A DNA stretch of 64,000 nucleotides from Bradyrhizobium sp. OK095 (GCF_900109945.1 NZ_FOBX01000023.1:1-64000); one strand, 5' to 3'. Positions 16,780 to 27,400 are shown, counted from the stretch's first letter. Numbers and translations are program-made. The notes: generated by a model not told the origin, from the sequence alone.

Positions 16780-17571
16780 ATGTCCTATCAGCTGATCGAA
16801 TTTTCGGTCGAAGCCGGTATCGCGACGATTGCTTTCAACCGGCCGGAACGGCGCAACGCCATGAGCGACGACATGCGCGCCGAGTTCGTCAGTGCGCTCG
16901 AAACCGTGTCCCGCGATCAAGCGATCAAGGCCCTGGTGCTGACCGGGCGCGGCAACGCCTTCTGTGCCGGCGGTGATATCAGCGGCATGAAGCGCCGGCT
17001 CGCGGCGCCGCAGGGTGAAGTTGCATTCAACGGATGGAGCCGGCAGCAGGGCGTGCACCACGTGCAGTCGTTCCTGCTGGGCCTGCCGAAGCCGACCATC
17101 GCCGCCGTCAACGGCGCCGCGGCGGGCCTCGGTGCGGACACCGCGCTGGCCTGCGACTTCGTCATGGGGACGGAACGATCGAAATTCACCTGGTCCTACA
17201 TCAAGCGCGGCTTGATACCCGACGGCGGCGGCCTGTATTTCCTGCCGCGCCGGGTGGGGCTTCCGAAGGCCAAGGAACTGATCTTCACCGGGCGCATGGT
17301 CGAGGCCGACGAAGCGCTCTCGCTCGGCATCGTCGATCGCAAGGTGGCCTCGACCGAGCTCCTGCCGGCCGCGCAGGCCTGGGCGGCCGAACTGGCTCAG
17401 GGGTCTCCCACCGCGCTGGCGCTGGGCAAGAAGATCCTGAATGAAACCTTTGAACATTCCGCGCACGACATTTTCAGTCTCGGCAGCCAGGCGCAGGCCA
17501 TCTGCTATACGAGCGCGGAGCATCGGGACGCCGTGGCGGCGTTCCTCGCGCAATCCGCGTCGAAGGATTGA
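16780..17571 (+). CDS. Enoyl-CoA hydratase/isomerase family protein
   Basis: Crotonase-fold enzyme of 263 aa acting on a CoA thioester in the cytoplasm. The oxyanion-hole segments NAFCAGGDIS and NGAAAGLGAD are clear. Both glutamates used by classical hydratases are absent: the first position is Asp (GLGADTALACD) and the second is Tyr (FTWSYIKRG). However, PDGGG retains the aspartate seen in PaaG-type isomerases. It is therefore more likely an isomerase or other crotonase variant than a plain hydratase, which is inference. First gene of an operon whose next gene starts four bases after its stop. Confidence 0.88.
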   Translation: MSYQLIEFSVEAGIATIAFNRPERRNAMSDDMRAEFVSALETVSRDQAIKALVLTGRGNAFCAGGDISGMKRRLAAPQGEVAFNGWSRQQGVHHVQSFLLGLPKPTIAAVNGAAAGLGADTALACDFVMGTERSKFTWSYIKRGLIPDGGGLYFLPRRVGLPKAKELIFTGRMVEADEALSLGIVDRKVASTELLPAAQAWAAELAQGSPTALALGKKILNETFEHSAHDIFSLGSQAQAICYTSAEHRDAVAAFLAQSASKD

Positions 17572-17574
17572 GCG

Positions 17575-19662
17575 ATGGATGCGATCGAACGCCTGATCCG
17601 ACCGCGCAGCGTCGCAATCATCGGCGCGTCAGGAGACCCGAGCAAGACGTCGGGGCGGCCTGTCTCTTATCTCAGGAAGCATGGCTTTGCGGGTGCGATC
17701 TATCCCGTCAATCCGAAGGTCGCAGACATCGGCGGTCTGGCCTGCTACCCCGACGTCGCTTCGCTGCCGGATGTGCCTGACGTCGGCATTGTCTTGCTTG
17801 GCGCGGAGCGCGCGCACATCGCGGTGCGCGAATTGTCCGAGCGGGGCGCTGCCGCGGCGATCGTTCTTGCCAGCGGCTACACCGAAACCGGAGCGGAAGG
17901 CGCCGAGCGTCAGAAGCAGCTGATGGAAGCCGCCGGATCCATGCGGCTTCTCGGGCCGAACACGATCGGCCTCGTCAATCTCACCGACAACATCGTGCTG
18001 TCGGCCTCCGGCGCGCTGGCGATGGATCACTTCCCGACAGGCGCGATCGGGCTGGTCTCGCAAAGCGGCGGCATTCTCGGCGCCTTGTTGTCGCGCGCGG
18101 CGGCGCGCGGGGTCGGGCTGTCAAAGCTGGTGTCGACCAGCAACGAAGCCGATCTCGAACTCGCCGACTTCATCGACTTTCTTGCCGACGACAGCGCGAC
18201 CAGGGTCATCGCGCTCTATGTCGAGGCGATCCGCAACCCGGGTCGCTTTCGGGAAGCGGTCCTCAAGGCGCGAGCTGCCGGCAAACCCGTCGTCGCCTTC
18301 AAGATCGGGCGATCGGAAGCGGGTGCAAAGGCGGCCGTCTCGCACACAGGCGCGCTGGCGGGCTCCGACCGGATGTACGACGCCCTGTTCAGGCAGCTCG
18401 GCGTCATCCGCGCGAAAACGTTTGAAGACCTGCTCGACATTCCCGCAGCCCTGGCGGCGGGACGGAAGCTTTCCGGCCGGCGTGTGGCGATCCTTACCTC
18501 GACCGGCGGCGCCGGCACGATCGTGTCCGACAGTCTCGGCGTCGCCGGCTTTACGACACCCGCTCCCGACACCGAGACGGCTGCGCAATTGCGCAGCCTC
18601 CAGTCGGGATCGCACGCCACGCTCGATCGTAATCCGATCGACGTGACCTTGGCGGGTCTGCAGCCGGATCTGCTTCGCGCCGCCATCCGCATCCTGCTCG
18701 CAAGTCCATCCTACGATGCGCTGACCATTATTGTCGGCTCCTCAGCCGTGGGATCGCCGACCCTGATGGCCGACGCCATCCACGACTGCCTGCCGATGAG
18801 CGACAAGCCCGTCATTGCCTATGTGAGTCCCCACGCCCCCGACGTGGCCTCCGCCCTCACCCGGCGAGGCGTTCCGGCCTATACGTCCGCCGAGAGCTGC
18901 GCTGCTGCGCTCGACGGGCTTTTGCAGGCCGCAATGCCGAAGCAAATCCAGACATCCGGCGCGATCGCGCCGGCGGTCGATGTCAGCGACTTTCCGGCTG
19001 GATCGCTGGATGAGGCACAGGCCAAAACCTTGTTCGCCCGTTTCGGGGTTCCCGTCGTGGCGGAGAAGATGGTCGCAACATCGGCCGAAGCTGAACAGGC
19101 GGCGCGCCACTTTGGTGGCCGGGTCGTGCTCAAGATTCTTTCGCACGAGATCGCGCACAAGAGTGACGTCGGCGGCGTCGCGGTCAACCTGACCAGCGAT
19201 GCGATTGGCGACCGCCTGACCGTGATGGCGGAGGAGGTCGAGGCCAGGACCGGAAAGCGATCCGAACGGTTTTTGGTTCAGGAGATGATCTCGGGTGGCG
19301 TCGAAATCATTCTCGGGATGCATCGCGATCCCCTGGGGACAGCGATCCTTCTCGGCATGGGCGGCGTCACCGCCGAGCTGTTCAAGGACACGACGATGCG
19401 TCTGCTCCCGCCGGAAGGCGGCCTCGATCTGTCCGAGGCTCAAGCGATGGCGCGCGATCTCGTCACATGGCCGTTGCTGGACGGTTTTCGAGGCCGGCCG
19501 AAATGCGATGTCGAAGCGCTCGCGAGAGCGATCGTCGCTTTCTCGCGCATGGTTGCGCAACTCGGCGACCGCCTCGCCGAGGCTGAAATCAATCCGGTGT
19601 TTGTGCTTCCGGCCGGCCAGGGCGTGAAGGCGGCAGACGGATTGGTTGTTCTCAATGTCTGA
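17575..19662 (+). CDS. Acyl-CoA synthetase (NDP-forming), acetate-CoA ligase type
   Basis: Fused alpha-beta ADP-forming acyl-CoA synthetase of 695 aa. The CoA-binding domain is at ~5-130 (SVAIIGASGDPSK, YPVNPK) and a succinyl-CoA-ligase-like domain at ~150-300 (GLVSQSGGILGALL). The expected phospho-histidine is His257 in SHTGALAGSD. A C-terminal ATP-grasp domain follows from ~470 (VVLKILSHEIAHKSDVGGV, FLVQEMISGGVEIILGMHRDP, EINPVFVLP). It makes an acyl-CoA from a carboxylic acid and ATP, or the reverse with ATP yield. It is tightly linked to the crotonase upstream and a carboxylate receptor downstream, suggesting uptake and activation of an organic acid. Confidence 0.93.
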   Translation: MDAIERLIRPRSVAIIGASGDPSKTSGRPVSYLRKHGFAGAIYPVNPKVADIGGLACYPDVASLPDVPDVGIVLLGAERAHIAVRELSERGAAAAIVLASGYTETGAEGAERQKQLMEAAGSMRLLGPNTIGLVNLTDNIVLSASGALAMDHFPTGAIGLVSQSGGILGALLSRAAARGVGLSKLVSTSNEADLELADFIDFLADDSATRVIALYVEAIRNPGRFREAVLKARAAGKPVVAFKIGRSEAGAKAAVSHTGALAGSDRMYDALFRQLGVIRAKTFEDLLDIPAALAAGRKLSGRRVAILTSTGGAGTIVSDSLGVAGFTTPAPDTETAAQLRSLQSGSHATLDRNPIDVTLAGLQPDLLRAAIRILLASPSYDALTIIVGSSAVGSPTLMADAIHDCLPMSDKPVIAYVSPHAPDVASALTRRGVPAYTSAESCAAALDGLLQAAMPKQIQTSGAIAPAVDVSDFPAGSLDEAQAKTLFARFGVPVVAEKMVATSAEAEQAARHFGGRVVLKILSHEIAHKSDVGGVAVNLTSDAIGDRLTVMAEEVEARTGKRSERFLVQEMISGGVEIILGMHRDPLGTAILLGMGGVTAELFKDTTMRLLPPEGGLDLSEAQAMARDLVTWPLLDGFRGRPKCDVEALARAIVAFSRMVAQLGDRLAEAEINPVFVLPAGQGVKAADGLVVLNV

Positions 19663-19738
19663 ACGAAATCGGGTGGAGCTCCAGATGGCCATTGGCGAAA
19701 TCATCAATTACGACGGCGCCCGCAAGAAGGGTTTCGCC

Positions 19739-20719
19739 ATGCGGCGTTGGTTAGACCTCGTCATCCTCGCCTGCACCGTCTTGCCGCTCGTCGCAGGGCT
19801 GGGAATTGCGCCGGCGCGCGCCGAATATCCCGACAAGATCGTCAAGATCGTGGTGCCTTTCGCAGCCGGTGGCGGGACCGACATCATCGCGCGAACGACG
19901 GCGCAGGAAGTCCAGGCGGACCTGGGCAAACCCGTCATCATCGAGAACAAGCCGGGCGCCGGAACCATCATCGGAACCCAGACCGTGGCCACCAGCGAGC
20001 CCGACGGCTATTCGCTGCTGATGGCGACCTTCGCGCACGCGGTCAACCCGAGCCTGTACAACAAGCTGCCGTTCGATCCGCACAAGGATTTCGCGGCGGT
20101 CTCGCTGATCGCGCGGTCTTTCAATATCGTCGTCGTCAATCCGATATCGAAGATCAACTCGATCTCCGATTTGATCACTGAAGCCAAGGCCAATCCGGGC
20201 AAGCTCAATTTCGGGACGTTCGGCACCGGCACCTCGGCTCATCTCGCGGGCGAGCTGTTCAATGCGATGGCGAAGGTCAAGATGACGGCGGTGCCCTACA
20301 AGGGCGCGGCGCCAGCGATCAGCGATCTCCTGGGTGGACAGATCGACGTGATGTTCACCACCGTGGCAAGCGCAGCCTCGCTGGTGGCCGCAGGTCAGCT
20401 CCGGGCGCTGGCTGTCACATCCGCCGAGCGTTCGACGGCATTTCCGCAGTTGCCGACCGTCGCCGAGGCGGGGGTACCGGGCTATGCCGCGGAGTCGTGG
20501 TACGGATTGTACGCTCCGGCCAAGACACCCGCTGCCGTGATTGCGCGCTTGAATCAGGCGGTCGCAAAGGCGGTTCAGTCCGGTGGCTTCAAGCAACTCG
20601 AGGCAAACGAAGGCCTCATCATGGTTGGCGGCTCTCCGGAACAGCTCGATCGCTATGTCGGGCAGGAGGAGGACCGCTGGCGCAAGCTGGTCAAGGACGC
20701 GAACATCGAGGTGCAATAA
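19739..20719 (+). CDS. Tripartite tricarboxylate transporter receptor (Bug/TctC family)
   Basis: Periplasmic carboxylate-binding protein of 326 aa. The ATG at 19739 follows AAGAAGG and yields a signal peptide ending ARA before EYPDKIVKIVVPF. Family motifs include PFAAGGGTDIIAR, IIENKPGAGTIIGTQ, GTGTSAHLAGELF and PYKGAAPAISDLLGGQIDVMF. Earlier in-frame starts overlap the synthetase gene and lie before the signal. No TctA/TctB membrane genes are adjacent, typical of the many orphan Bug receptors of proteobacteria. Its 3' end overlaps the convergent VWA gene by 29 bp. Confidence 0.93.
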   Translation: MRRWLDLVILACTVLPLVAGLGIAPARAEYPDKIVKIVVPFAAGGGTDIIARTTAQEVQADLGKPVIIENKPGAGTIIGTQTVATSEPDGYSLLMATFAHAVNPSLYNKLPFDPHKDFAAVSLIARSFNIVVVNPISKINSISDLITEAKANPGKLNFGTFGTGTSAHLAGELFNAMAKVKMTAVPYKGAAPAISDLLGGQIDVMFTTVASAASLVAAGQLRALAVTSAERSTAFPQLPTVAEAGVPGYAAESWYGLYAPAKTPAAVIARLNQAVAKAVQSGGFKQLEANEGLIMVGGSPEQLDRYVGQEEDRWRKLVKDANIEVQ

Positions 20720-21656
20720 GCAGCCGGTTGATGAGCTGAACCAGGGTGTTCTCCAGCTCTTCGGGAGAGCTGATGGTGATGCCTTCCTTGTAGCACTGCT
20801 CGACCGGGTGGCCGATGCCGATGGCCGCAAGCCTGATGTCGCCGGCCTGCTCGATCTCGCCGGTGACGCGACGCAAATGGCGGTCCAGATAGCCCGCGCC
20901 ATTCGCGAGCAATGTGGAATCATCGACCGGCGCACCATCGGACAGCACGACCAGATATTTCCGCTGTTCTTCGCGCCGGCGCAGGCGCGACGCAGCCCAT
21001 GCGATGGCTTCGCCGTCGATGTTCTCCTTGACGAGGTCGGGCCGCAGCATGGCGGCACAGGTTCGCGCGCTCAATTTCTCGCCCGCGCTGCAATAGATGA
21101 CGTGCAGCAGGTCGTTCAGGCGCCCGGGATAGGGGGGCTGGCGGTCGCTCAGCCATTTTTCGCGGCTCCGGCCGCCCTTCCAGCGCGCGGTCGTGAAACC
21201 GAGCACTTCGTGCTTGGCTCCGATTCTGTCGAGCAGGTCGGAGGCGACCAGCGCAGCCCTGGCCGCGAACAGCATCGGTTGTCCGCGCATCGACCCGGAA
21301 TGATCGATGAGCAATGACACGATCGTATCAGCAGCATCAGGAGCGGGGCTGTCTTGCGGCTGGGCCGTCGCCATGCGCGCACGCTGTGCAGCAAGGTCCG
21401 CTTCGAGGGCGTACAGCGGTCCGGGATCGACCGCAGGAAAGCGCTCGGCCCAGCGCCGGTCAGACTCGGGGAGCTCCGCCAGAACCGCATCCAAATCGTC
21501 GGCCTTGGTCTCCACGTCAAAGTCTCGGGTATAGACCTGATAAGGCCTATCGGGATCGAGCCGGACCGCGCGTTGCCGCGATCTCCGAAGCGATGGCAAA
21601 AAGCTCAACGCCATGAGAGCAACGAGCGCCGTCAAGAAAGCATTACGCCAAAACAA
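20691..21656 (-). CDS. CobT-like von Willebrand factor A domain protein with N-terminal membrane anchor
   Basis: Protein of 321 aa with one hydrophobic segment at ~5-22 and a CobT-C-type VWA domain from ~110. The metal-site motif is D118-H-S120-G-S122 (DHSGSM). Further segments are GFTTARWKGGRS, LLHVIYCSAGEK, EAIAWAASRL and VLSDGAPVDDSTL, all close to the cobaltochelatase CobT C-terminus. CobT itself is about 600 aa, soluble and paired with CobS/CobN, none of which is here. This is therefore a shorter, membrane-tethered relative with unknown partner. Convergent with the Bug receptor gene. Confidence 0.75.
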   Translation of the reverse strand: MFWRNAFLTALVALMALSFLPSLRRSRQRAVRLDPDRPYQVYTRDFDVETKADDLDAVLAELPESDRRWAERFPAVDPGPLYALEADLAAQRARMATAQPQDSPAPDAADTIVSLLIDHSGSMRGQPMLFAARAALVASDLLDRIGAKHEVLGFTTARWKGGRSREKWLSDRQPPYPGRLNDLLHVIYCSAGEKLSARTCAAMLRPDLVKENIDGEAIAWAASRLRRREEQRKYLVVLSDGAPVDDSTLLANGAGYLDRHLRRVTGEIEQAGDIRLAAIGIGHPVEQCYKEGITISSPEELENTLVQLINRLLIAPRCSRP

Positions 21657-21868
21657 CCCGGGCTCCAGTGATCTCGACTGGCCTGCATGATGGCCTCAGT
21701 GTGAGCCCGGTGCAATTGCGCTCGTCAGTGCCTGCAATTCGTCCCGCACCCGGCGCAAGCCTCACGCAAGCATGCGCGCCGCGTTCAAACGCGGATCGCG
21801 CAATTCCGGGTTGAGTTTGCGGCGGGCGCAATTATCATCCTGCTCCCGCTCCTCGCCAGAAAGCCCAG

Positions 21869-22510
21869 ATGTCCGATCCTCGCACACGGTCCGCGGCCTG
21901 CAATTTGATCTGTGTCGTCGCCGCGATCCTGCTATCCGCCCTCGCCGCTCATGCCGGAGAAGCAAAATGGTCTCCATTGTGGGACGCCCTGGCGAAGCGA
22001 CCCGATGCAAAGGTCATTGATGGCGTCAATGACAAGGGCGAGGCGACGCGGCGTATCGAGCTCGCATCGGGGGTGTCGTTCTCTTTGGAGCACCATGGAG
22101 ATCGGATCTCGAGCGTGGGGACGGACACCAGCGGGCGCGGCGCTGTGCAATGCAGCTGGGAGATCTATGTCGGCGTTCGCGCCTACACCGAAGCCTGCTT
22201 CCCGGGCGAAGACCGGAGCTTTGAAGCCGATCTCGACGACGCGATCGATCGCATGAACGATTTTATCGTCGAGAACAGCCTCGTGCCCGTGACCAAGGCG
22301 CAGCTCCAGGACGCTGTCGGGCTGCGCAAACGGCAGGCCATAGAATCCGTGAGCGGGCCATCCGAGGATGATCGCCGCAAGCGATGCGAAGCCAATGCTG
22401 TCGGGCCCATGGCCAGTGCGTTCCGGTCGACTTCGCACGACAAGCGGGTTTCGACCTTGAACACGCTGTTGTCGGCCAAGCGGCCGCCGGTGATGAACCC
22501 CTGCCTCTGA
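21869..22510 (+). CDS. Secreted protein of unknown function
   Basis: Exported protein of 213 aa with a signal peptide (SAACNLICVVAAILLSALAAHA). The mature part is hydrophilic and has a compact cysteine set (VQCSWEIYVGVR, EACFPGE, KRCEANA, terminal PCL), suggesting disulfides. No family was recognised. The 212 bp upstream, toward the VWA gene start at 21656, would hold divergent promoters. The coding frame continues past the TGA for another 31 sense codons. Confidence 0.65.
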   Translation: MSDPRTRSAACNLICVVAAILLSALAAHAGEAKWSPLWDALAKRPDAKVIDGVNDKGEATRRIELASGVSFSLEHHGDRISSVGTDTSGRGAVQCSWEIYVGVRAYTEACFPGEDRSFEADLDDAIDRMNDFIVENSLVPVTKAQLQDAVGLRKRQAIESVSGPSEDDRRKRCEANAVGPMASAFRSTSHDKRVSTLNTLLSAKRPPVMNPCL

Positions 22511-22606
22511 TTGCCGCCTCACCTCCTGGCCGAAAATTTCGGCATCCCGGAGCAGGAGCTGGCGCGCTTCGCGCTGAGGGGGACGATCATCACTGCGCCG
22601 GCGTGA
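22511..22606 (+). pseudogene. Possible gene-tail remnant (31 codons)
   Basis: Directly after the stop at 22508-22510 the same frame reads PPHLLAENFGIPEQELARF and ends with RGTIITAPA before a TGA. The composition is protein-like and faintly resembles the C-terminus of cupin (oxalate decarboxylase-like) proteins. It has no credible start or ribosome site. It may be a leftover of a deleted gene, or a coincidence. Confidence 0.25.
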
Positions 22607-22627
22607 TGGCCGGCCGCTCCATGCGGA

Positions 22628-24217
22628 TCACTCAGGCAATCCCGCGCGCCGCAATCCTTCGCCGTATCGCCACGCGTCGTCCTGGCGGCGATAGGGGCCG
22701 TAGATCGCCTCAAGGTTGGACACGCGCTCGCCGGGATTGATCTGGAGCAGGCGGGCCACGGCCTTCTGCGCCGGCGCAAGTTGTCCGGCGAACGCATCCG
22801 CGGATGCACCGATGCGTAGCGCCGGCAGCAAATTCGGAGTGCCGCGCAAGGCCGCATTGGCCCAGGATGAGGCCTCGGTGTAGCGGCCGGCGAAGAAGTG
22901 GGCGTGAGCGGTCGCCACCTGCATCAGCGGCATCAGCGGATCGACCGGGCTGAGGCGCATCGCATACATGAGGTGCGCGACGGCGGCTTCAGGCTCACCC
23001 ATCCAGCTCTTGATGAAGCCGGCGAAATAGGACGCCCACATCATGTTGGGATTGACGGCAAGCGCCTGCTCGATGCAAGCCGCGCCCGCGTCGAGGTCGC
23101 GGACGACATAGGCCAGTGCACCGGCGCTCGTTGCCAGCGCCAGCGCGTCGTCGCTGCCGAGGCGAATCGCATGACGGGCCAGCCGGTCGGCTTCGGCGAT
23201 GTCGCGCGCGAGATCGTCGGTCGGCCACCGGTTGGTTCTGTCCTTGACGTAGCAATACGCGGCCATGCCGTAGGCGGATGCGAATTCCGGATCGAGCTCG
23301 ATCGCGCGCTTGAACATCTGCAGGGCCTCGACATTGGCTTCGCGGATGGTGAACCGGTAGATCGCAGCGATGCCGCGCAGATAATATTCGTAGGCACCGA
23401 GGCTTTCGGTCGGCTTGCGCTTGGCGCGCTCGATCGCGGAGTGCTCGAGCTTCGGCACCAGCAGTCCGACCACCTGCCGTGCGATCTGGTCCTGCAAGTC
23501 GAAGATATCCTCGAGCGCACCGTCGAACCGGTCGGCCCACAGATGCGCGCCGGTCGACGCATCGATCAGCTGCGCGGTGATGCGCACCCGGTCGGCCGAT
23601 CTGCGCACGCTGCCCTCCAGAACGAAGCTGACACCCAGCTCGCGGCCGATCTGCTTCACGTCGACGGAGCGGCCCTTGTAGGTGAAGCTGGAATTGCGCG
23701 CGATCACGAACAGGGAGCGAAAGCGCGACAGCGTCGTGATGATCTCCTCGACGACGCCGTCGGCGAAATATTCCTGCTCCGGGTCGCCGCTCATGTTCTG
23801 GAACGGCAGCACCGCGACGGCGGGCTGAGCCGGAAGCGAAAGCGCATCAGTTGCCGCACCAAAAATCGGGGATGGCGGCTCCGCGATTACGGAATCGTGC
23901 GCGTCCGCGCTCAGCGGACCGGCAAACCGGTAGCCATATTTGGGCAAGGTCTCGATCCAGCGTTCGCCGCCCGGCTCCTCGCCGAACACCCGGCGCAATG
24001 CCGCAACCTGCACTGGGAGATTGCTCTCCTCGACGATGAGGCCGGCCCACGCCGATTTGATCAGCGCATCCTTGGAGACCGGAACCCCCGCCTGTTCCAC
24101 CAACACGCGCAGCACGGCGATCGCACGCTGGCCGAGCGCGACGGGAGCACTGCCGCGAAACAGGATTGCGGCGTCCGCATCGAGACGGAACGGACCGATG
24201 AAGTAAGTCGTGGTCAT
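22628..24217 (-). CDS. Winged-helix (OmpR/CadC-type) regulator with TolB-like domain and TPRs
   Basis: Protein of 529 aa. Residues ~1-95 are an OmpR-type winged helix (DALIKSAWAGLIVEESNL, then QVAALRRVFGE, ending KYGYRFAGPL). Residues ~130-250 are the TolB-like segment common in such regulators (AVLPFQNMSGDPEQEYFADG, SSFTYKG, VLEGSVRRSADRVRITAQL). The rest is TPR-like repeats (FKRAIELDPEFASAYG; ALAVNPNMMWASY). The ATG at 24217 starts the winged helix directly; the longer frame adds a non-homologous leader. It is divergent from the autotransporter gene (start 24407) and is its most likely regulator, by position. Confidence 0.88.
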   Translation of the reverse strand: MTTTYFIGPFRLDADAAILFRGSAPVALGQRAIAVLRVLVEQAGVPVSKDALIKSAWAGLIVEESNLPVQVAALRRVFGEEPGGERWIETLPKYGYRFAGPLSADAHDSVIAEPPSPIFGAATDALSLPAQPAVAVLPFQNMSGDPEQEYFADGVVEEIITTLSRFRSLFVIARNSSFTYKGRSVDVKQIGRELGVSFVLEGSVRRSADRVRITAQLIDASTGAHLWADRFDGALEDIFDLQDQIARQVVGLLVPKLEHSAIERAKRKPTESLGAYEYYLRGIAAIYRFTIREANVEALQMFKRAIELDPEFASAYGMAAYCYVKDRTNRWPTDDLARDIAEADRLARHAIRLGSDDALALATSAGALAYVVRDLDAGAACIEQALAVNPNMMWASYFAGFIKSWMGEPEAAVAHLMYAMRLSPVDPLMPLMQVATAHAHFFAGRYTEASSWANAALRGTPNLLPALRIGASADAFAGQLAPAQKAVARLLQINPGERVSNLEAIYGPYRRQDDAWRYGEGLRRAGLPE

Positions 24218-24230
24218 CGCGCGATGCTTA

Positions 24231-24246
24231 AGAACTTTTTCAGAAC
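24231..24246. promoter_or_regulatory. AGAAC direct repeat, 11-bp period, in the regulator/autotransporter spacer
   Basis: AGAAC occurs at 24231-24235 and 24242-24246, exactly 11 bp apart, with a weaker ATGAC at 24253. OmpR-type winged-helix proteins bind direct repeats of about this period. The site is 14 bp upstream of the regulator start. The repeat is short, so chance is possible. Confidence 0.3.
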
Positions 24247-24406
24247 GACACCATGACTTTGGGAGTAGCCGGGCGCAGATATCAACCACCCCGATTGCAG
24301 GGCACCCATCCGGTCGGATTCCGGCCGCAAAATCAAACAGGTGCGACGCATCGTCCCAGTCTCCTGCTGGAGACGTTCAAGCTCGCGCCGGCAGGCCGGA
24401 CAAACA

Positions 24407-27400
24407 ATGCAGCAGCAGATTCAACACTCGCGCCCGAGCCTCGGGCGCGCCCGTCTGGTCGCCATGGTTTTCGCCGGCGTTCTGTTCGCCGGCATCACCG
24501 GTCATTCCGGCAGCGCGCTGGCCGCGTGCACCGTATCGGGAGCGGCCACGTTCGGGCCGAATACCGTCACCTGCGACACCACGGTGACACTTCCCACGTT
24601 GAACATCGACGCGGTTACGACGCCGTCGACTGACTATCACCAGCAGTTCACCACTGGTGGAACCGTGACCGGCACGGTCAACGCCGGCCAGGTGGTCAGC
24701 GGAGAGGGGCTTTGGGTCGCGACGAGCGAGTCCGGAGCTGACCTCTCGTTCACCAACAATGGTTCGGCGACGGGGGCGAGCGACGGCCTTCATCTCACGG
24801 CCAGCGGCGGAAACGTCTTCTATTCGGGCAATGGCAGTGCCAGCGGCAGTGCCACAGGTACTGCGGGCCTCTTCGTTGAAACAAGTGGAAGCGGCACCAT
24901 CGCTGTCGGCACGAGTGGCACGCCTGTCACGGCGAGCTTTTCCGGCGCCTCCGGCCTTCTCACTCAGTCGGGCTCCGGCGCGGTCAACGTCTTCCTGAAC
25001 GGCGGCAGCTTGACGGCGATGGACACGGTTGGCGCCGGCTTGTCCATGCTGGGCAGCGGAAACCTCTCTGCCGCGCTGACCGGCACCACGACGGTCACGA
25101 ATGCCAGCGGTGCTCCCAATGCCACGGTCGGCATCAAGGCTGCGTCGTTTGGCGGTGCCATCGACATCAGTTCGAATGCCAATATCGGCGGCGCTGGCGC
25201 AGCGTTCGGAGTCGGCATTCAAGGGGCCGGGACCGGCGCCGGGACGATCAGCCTGTCCCAGACCGGCGGGGCGATTTTCGCCGAGACGGGCGGCGTATTT
25301 GCATCAAGCACCGGCGCCGGCTCAGTCTCGATCAATACCAGCGCAGGCAGTTCCATCACCTTGTCCCGCGGCAGCGGTGTCTGGGCCTATGCTGGCGGCG
25401 CCGGCGCAGCCAGCATCACGACCGCAGGCACGATCAGCGGAGCGCTGGTCGGCGTCGATGCGAACATCAACAACGTCGCCAACACAAGCGACGTCACGGT
25501 CGCCGTGAACGGCAATGTCACCGCCACCTCGATCGGCATCAGGGCCTGGACCACGGGAACCGGAAATCTGGATATCTCGGTCGGCGCCGGCACCACGGTC
25601 CAGGGCACCACCGGTTTCGGCGCGCAGCTCCAGGGCCACGCCGTCATTACGGTCACCAATAACGGCGCGATCGTTGGCCTTACCGGCCTCGCGACGACGG
25701 GCGGCAGCACCACAATCACCAATACCGGCAGCATTGCCGGCACCGGCGGCACAGCGGTGAACCTCGGCGGCGCCAACAACCTCTTCATCATGAGCGGAGC
25801 GGCCGCCGCGCTGACCGGCCGGGCCGTCGGCAGCGGCACCGACACGTTCCGCTTTGCAGGCACGGGCAGCAACAGCTTCGACGCCAGCCAGATCGGTGCG
25901 GGCTGGGCGCTCGTCGACAAGGCCGGCGCGTCCATCTGGACGCTCACGGGCACGTCGACCTTCGCCGGGCCGGTCACAGTCAACGGCGGCACGCTGGCGG
26001 TGAACGGCGATCTCTCCGCAGCCGGCAGCCTCACGGTGAATGCCGGCGGCACGCTCGGCGGCAACGGCACCCTCGGTGCCGTCGTCGTCAATGGCGGCAC
26101 GCTGGCGCCGGGCAATTCGATCGGCACGCTCACCACAGCGAGCCTGACCATGACCGCGGCCTCGACCTATCTGGTGCAGGTGTCGGGCGCGACCTCCGAC
26201 AAGACCCTCGTCACCGGCATCGCCAACATTGGCGGCAAGGTGGTGGTGGATCCGCTGACGCGGCTGTCGGCGACGACGACCTATACGATCATGACGGCAG
26301 GCACGGTGAGCGGCACCTTCTCCGGTGCGGAATTCCTCACCGCGACCAGCTTTGCCCGCAACGCGCGGCTCGCCTATGTCGGCAACGACGTGCTGCTGAC
26401 GCTCGATCCCGGCTCGCTGTCGTCCTCGCTGCCGGGCAACGCCAACATCAACCAGCGGAACGTCGCCGCGGGCATCGACAACGGACTGCTTGGCGGAGGC
26501 GCGCTGCCGGCCGGCTTCAACGCGCTGTTCGCGCTGTCGGGCACCCCGCTGCTCAATGCGCTGACGCAGGCCTCGGGCGAGACCGCGACCGGCACGCAGC
26601 AGACCACCTTCAATGCCATGAACATGTTCATGGGCCTCTTGACCGACCCGTTCGTGGCCGGCCGCGACGATCCGCGCTCGTCCTCCGTTGCTACGACGGG
26701 TTACGCCGCTGACGACAGCGACGCACTCGCTTTTGCCGATCGCAAGCGCACGGGCGCCGAGCGCGACGCCTATGCCGCGATCTCTCGCAAGGCGCCGCAG
26801 GCGCAGGGCTTTGAAGCGCGCTGGAGCGTGTGGACTGCTGGCTTCGGCGGTTCGCAGACCACCGATGGTAACGGTGCGCTCGGCTCCAACACCGTCACCA
26901 GCCGGATCGCAGGCGCTGTGGCCGGAGCCGATTACTGGTTCTCGCCCTCCACCGTGGCGGGCTTTGCGCTTGCCGGCGGCGGCACCAATTTCTCGGTGGC
27001 GAACGGCGGCACCGGCCGCTCCGACCTGTTCCAGGCGGGCGCCTTCGTGCGGCACAATGTTGGTCCGGCCTATGTCACCGGCGCGCTCGCCTATGGCTGG
27101 CAGGACATCACCACCGACCGCAATGTCACCATCGCCGGCACCGATCATCTCCAGGCGCGTTTCAGCGCGAATGCGTATTCCGGCCGGCTCGAAGGCGGCT
27201 ACCGTTTTGTCGCGCCGTGGATCGTCGGCGTCGGCGTCACACCTTATGCGGCTGCCCAGTTCACGACGTTCGATCTGCCCGCCTATACGGAGCAGGTCAT
27301 CACCGGCAACAACACCTTCGCTCTCGGCTACGCCTCCAAAAACGTCACCGACACGCGCAGCGAGCTCGGCCTGCGCACCGACAAGTCCTTCGCCGTGACC

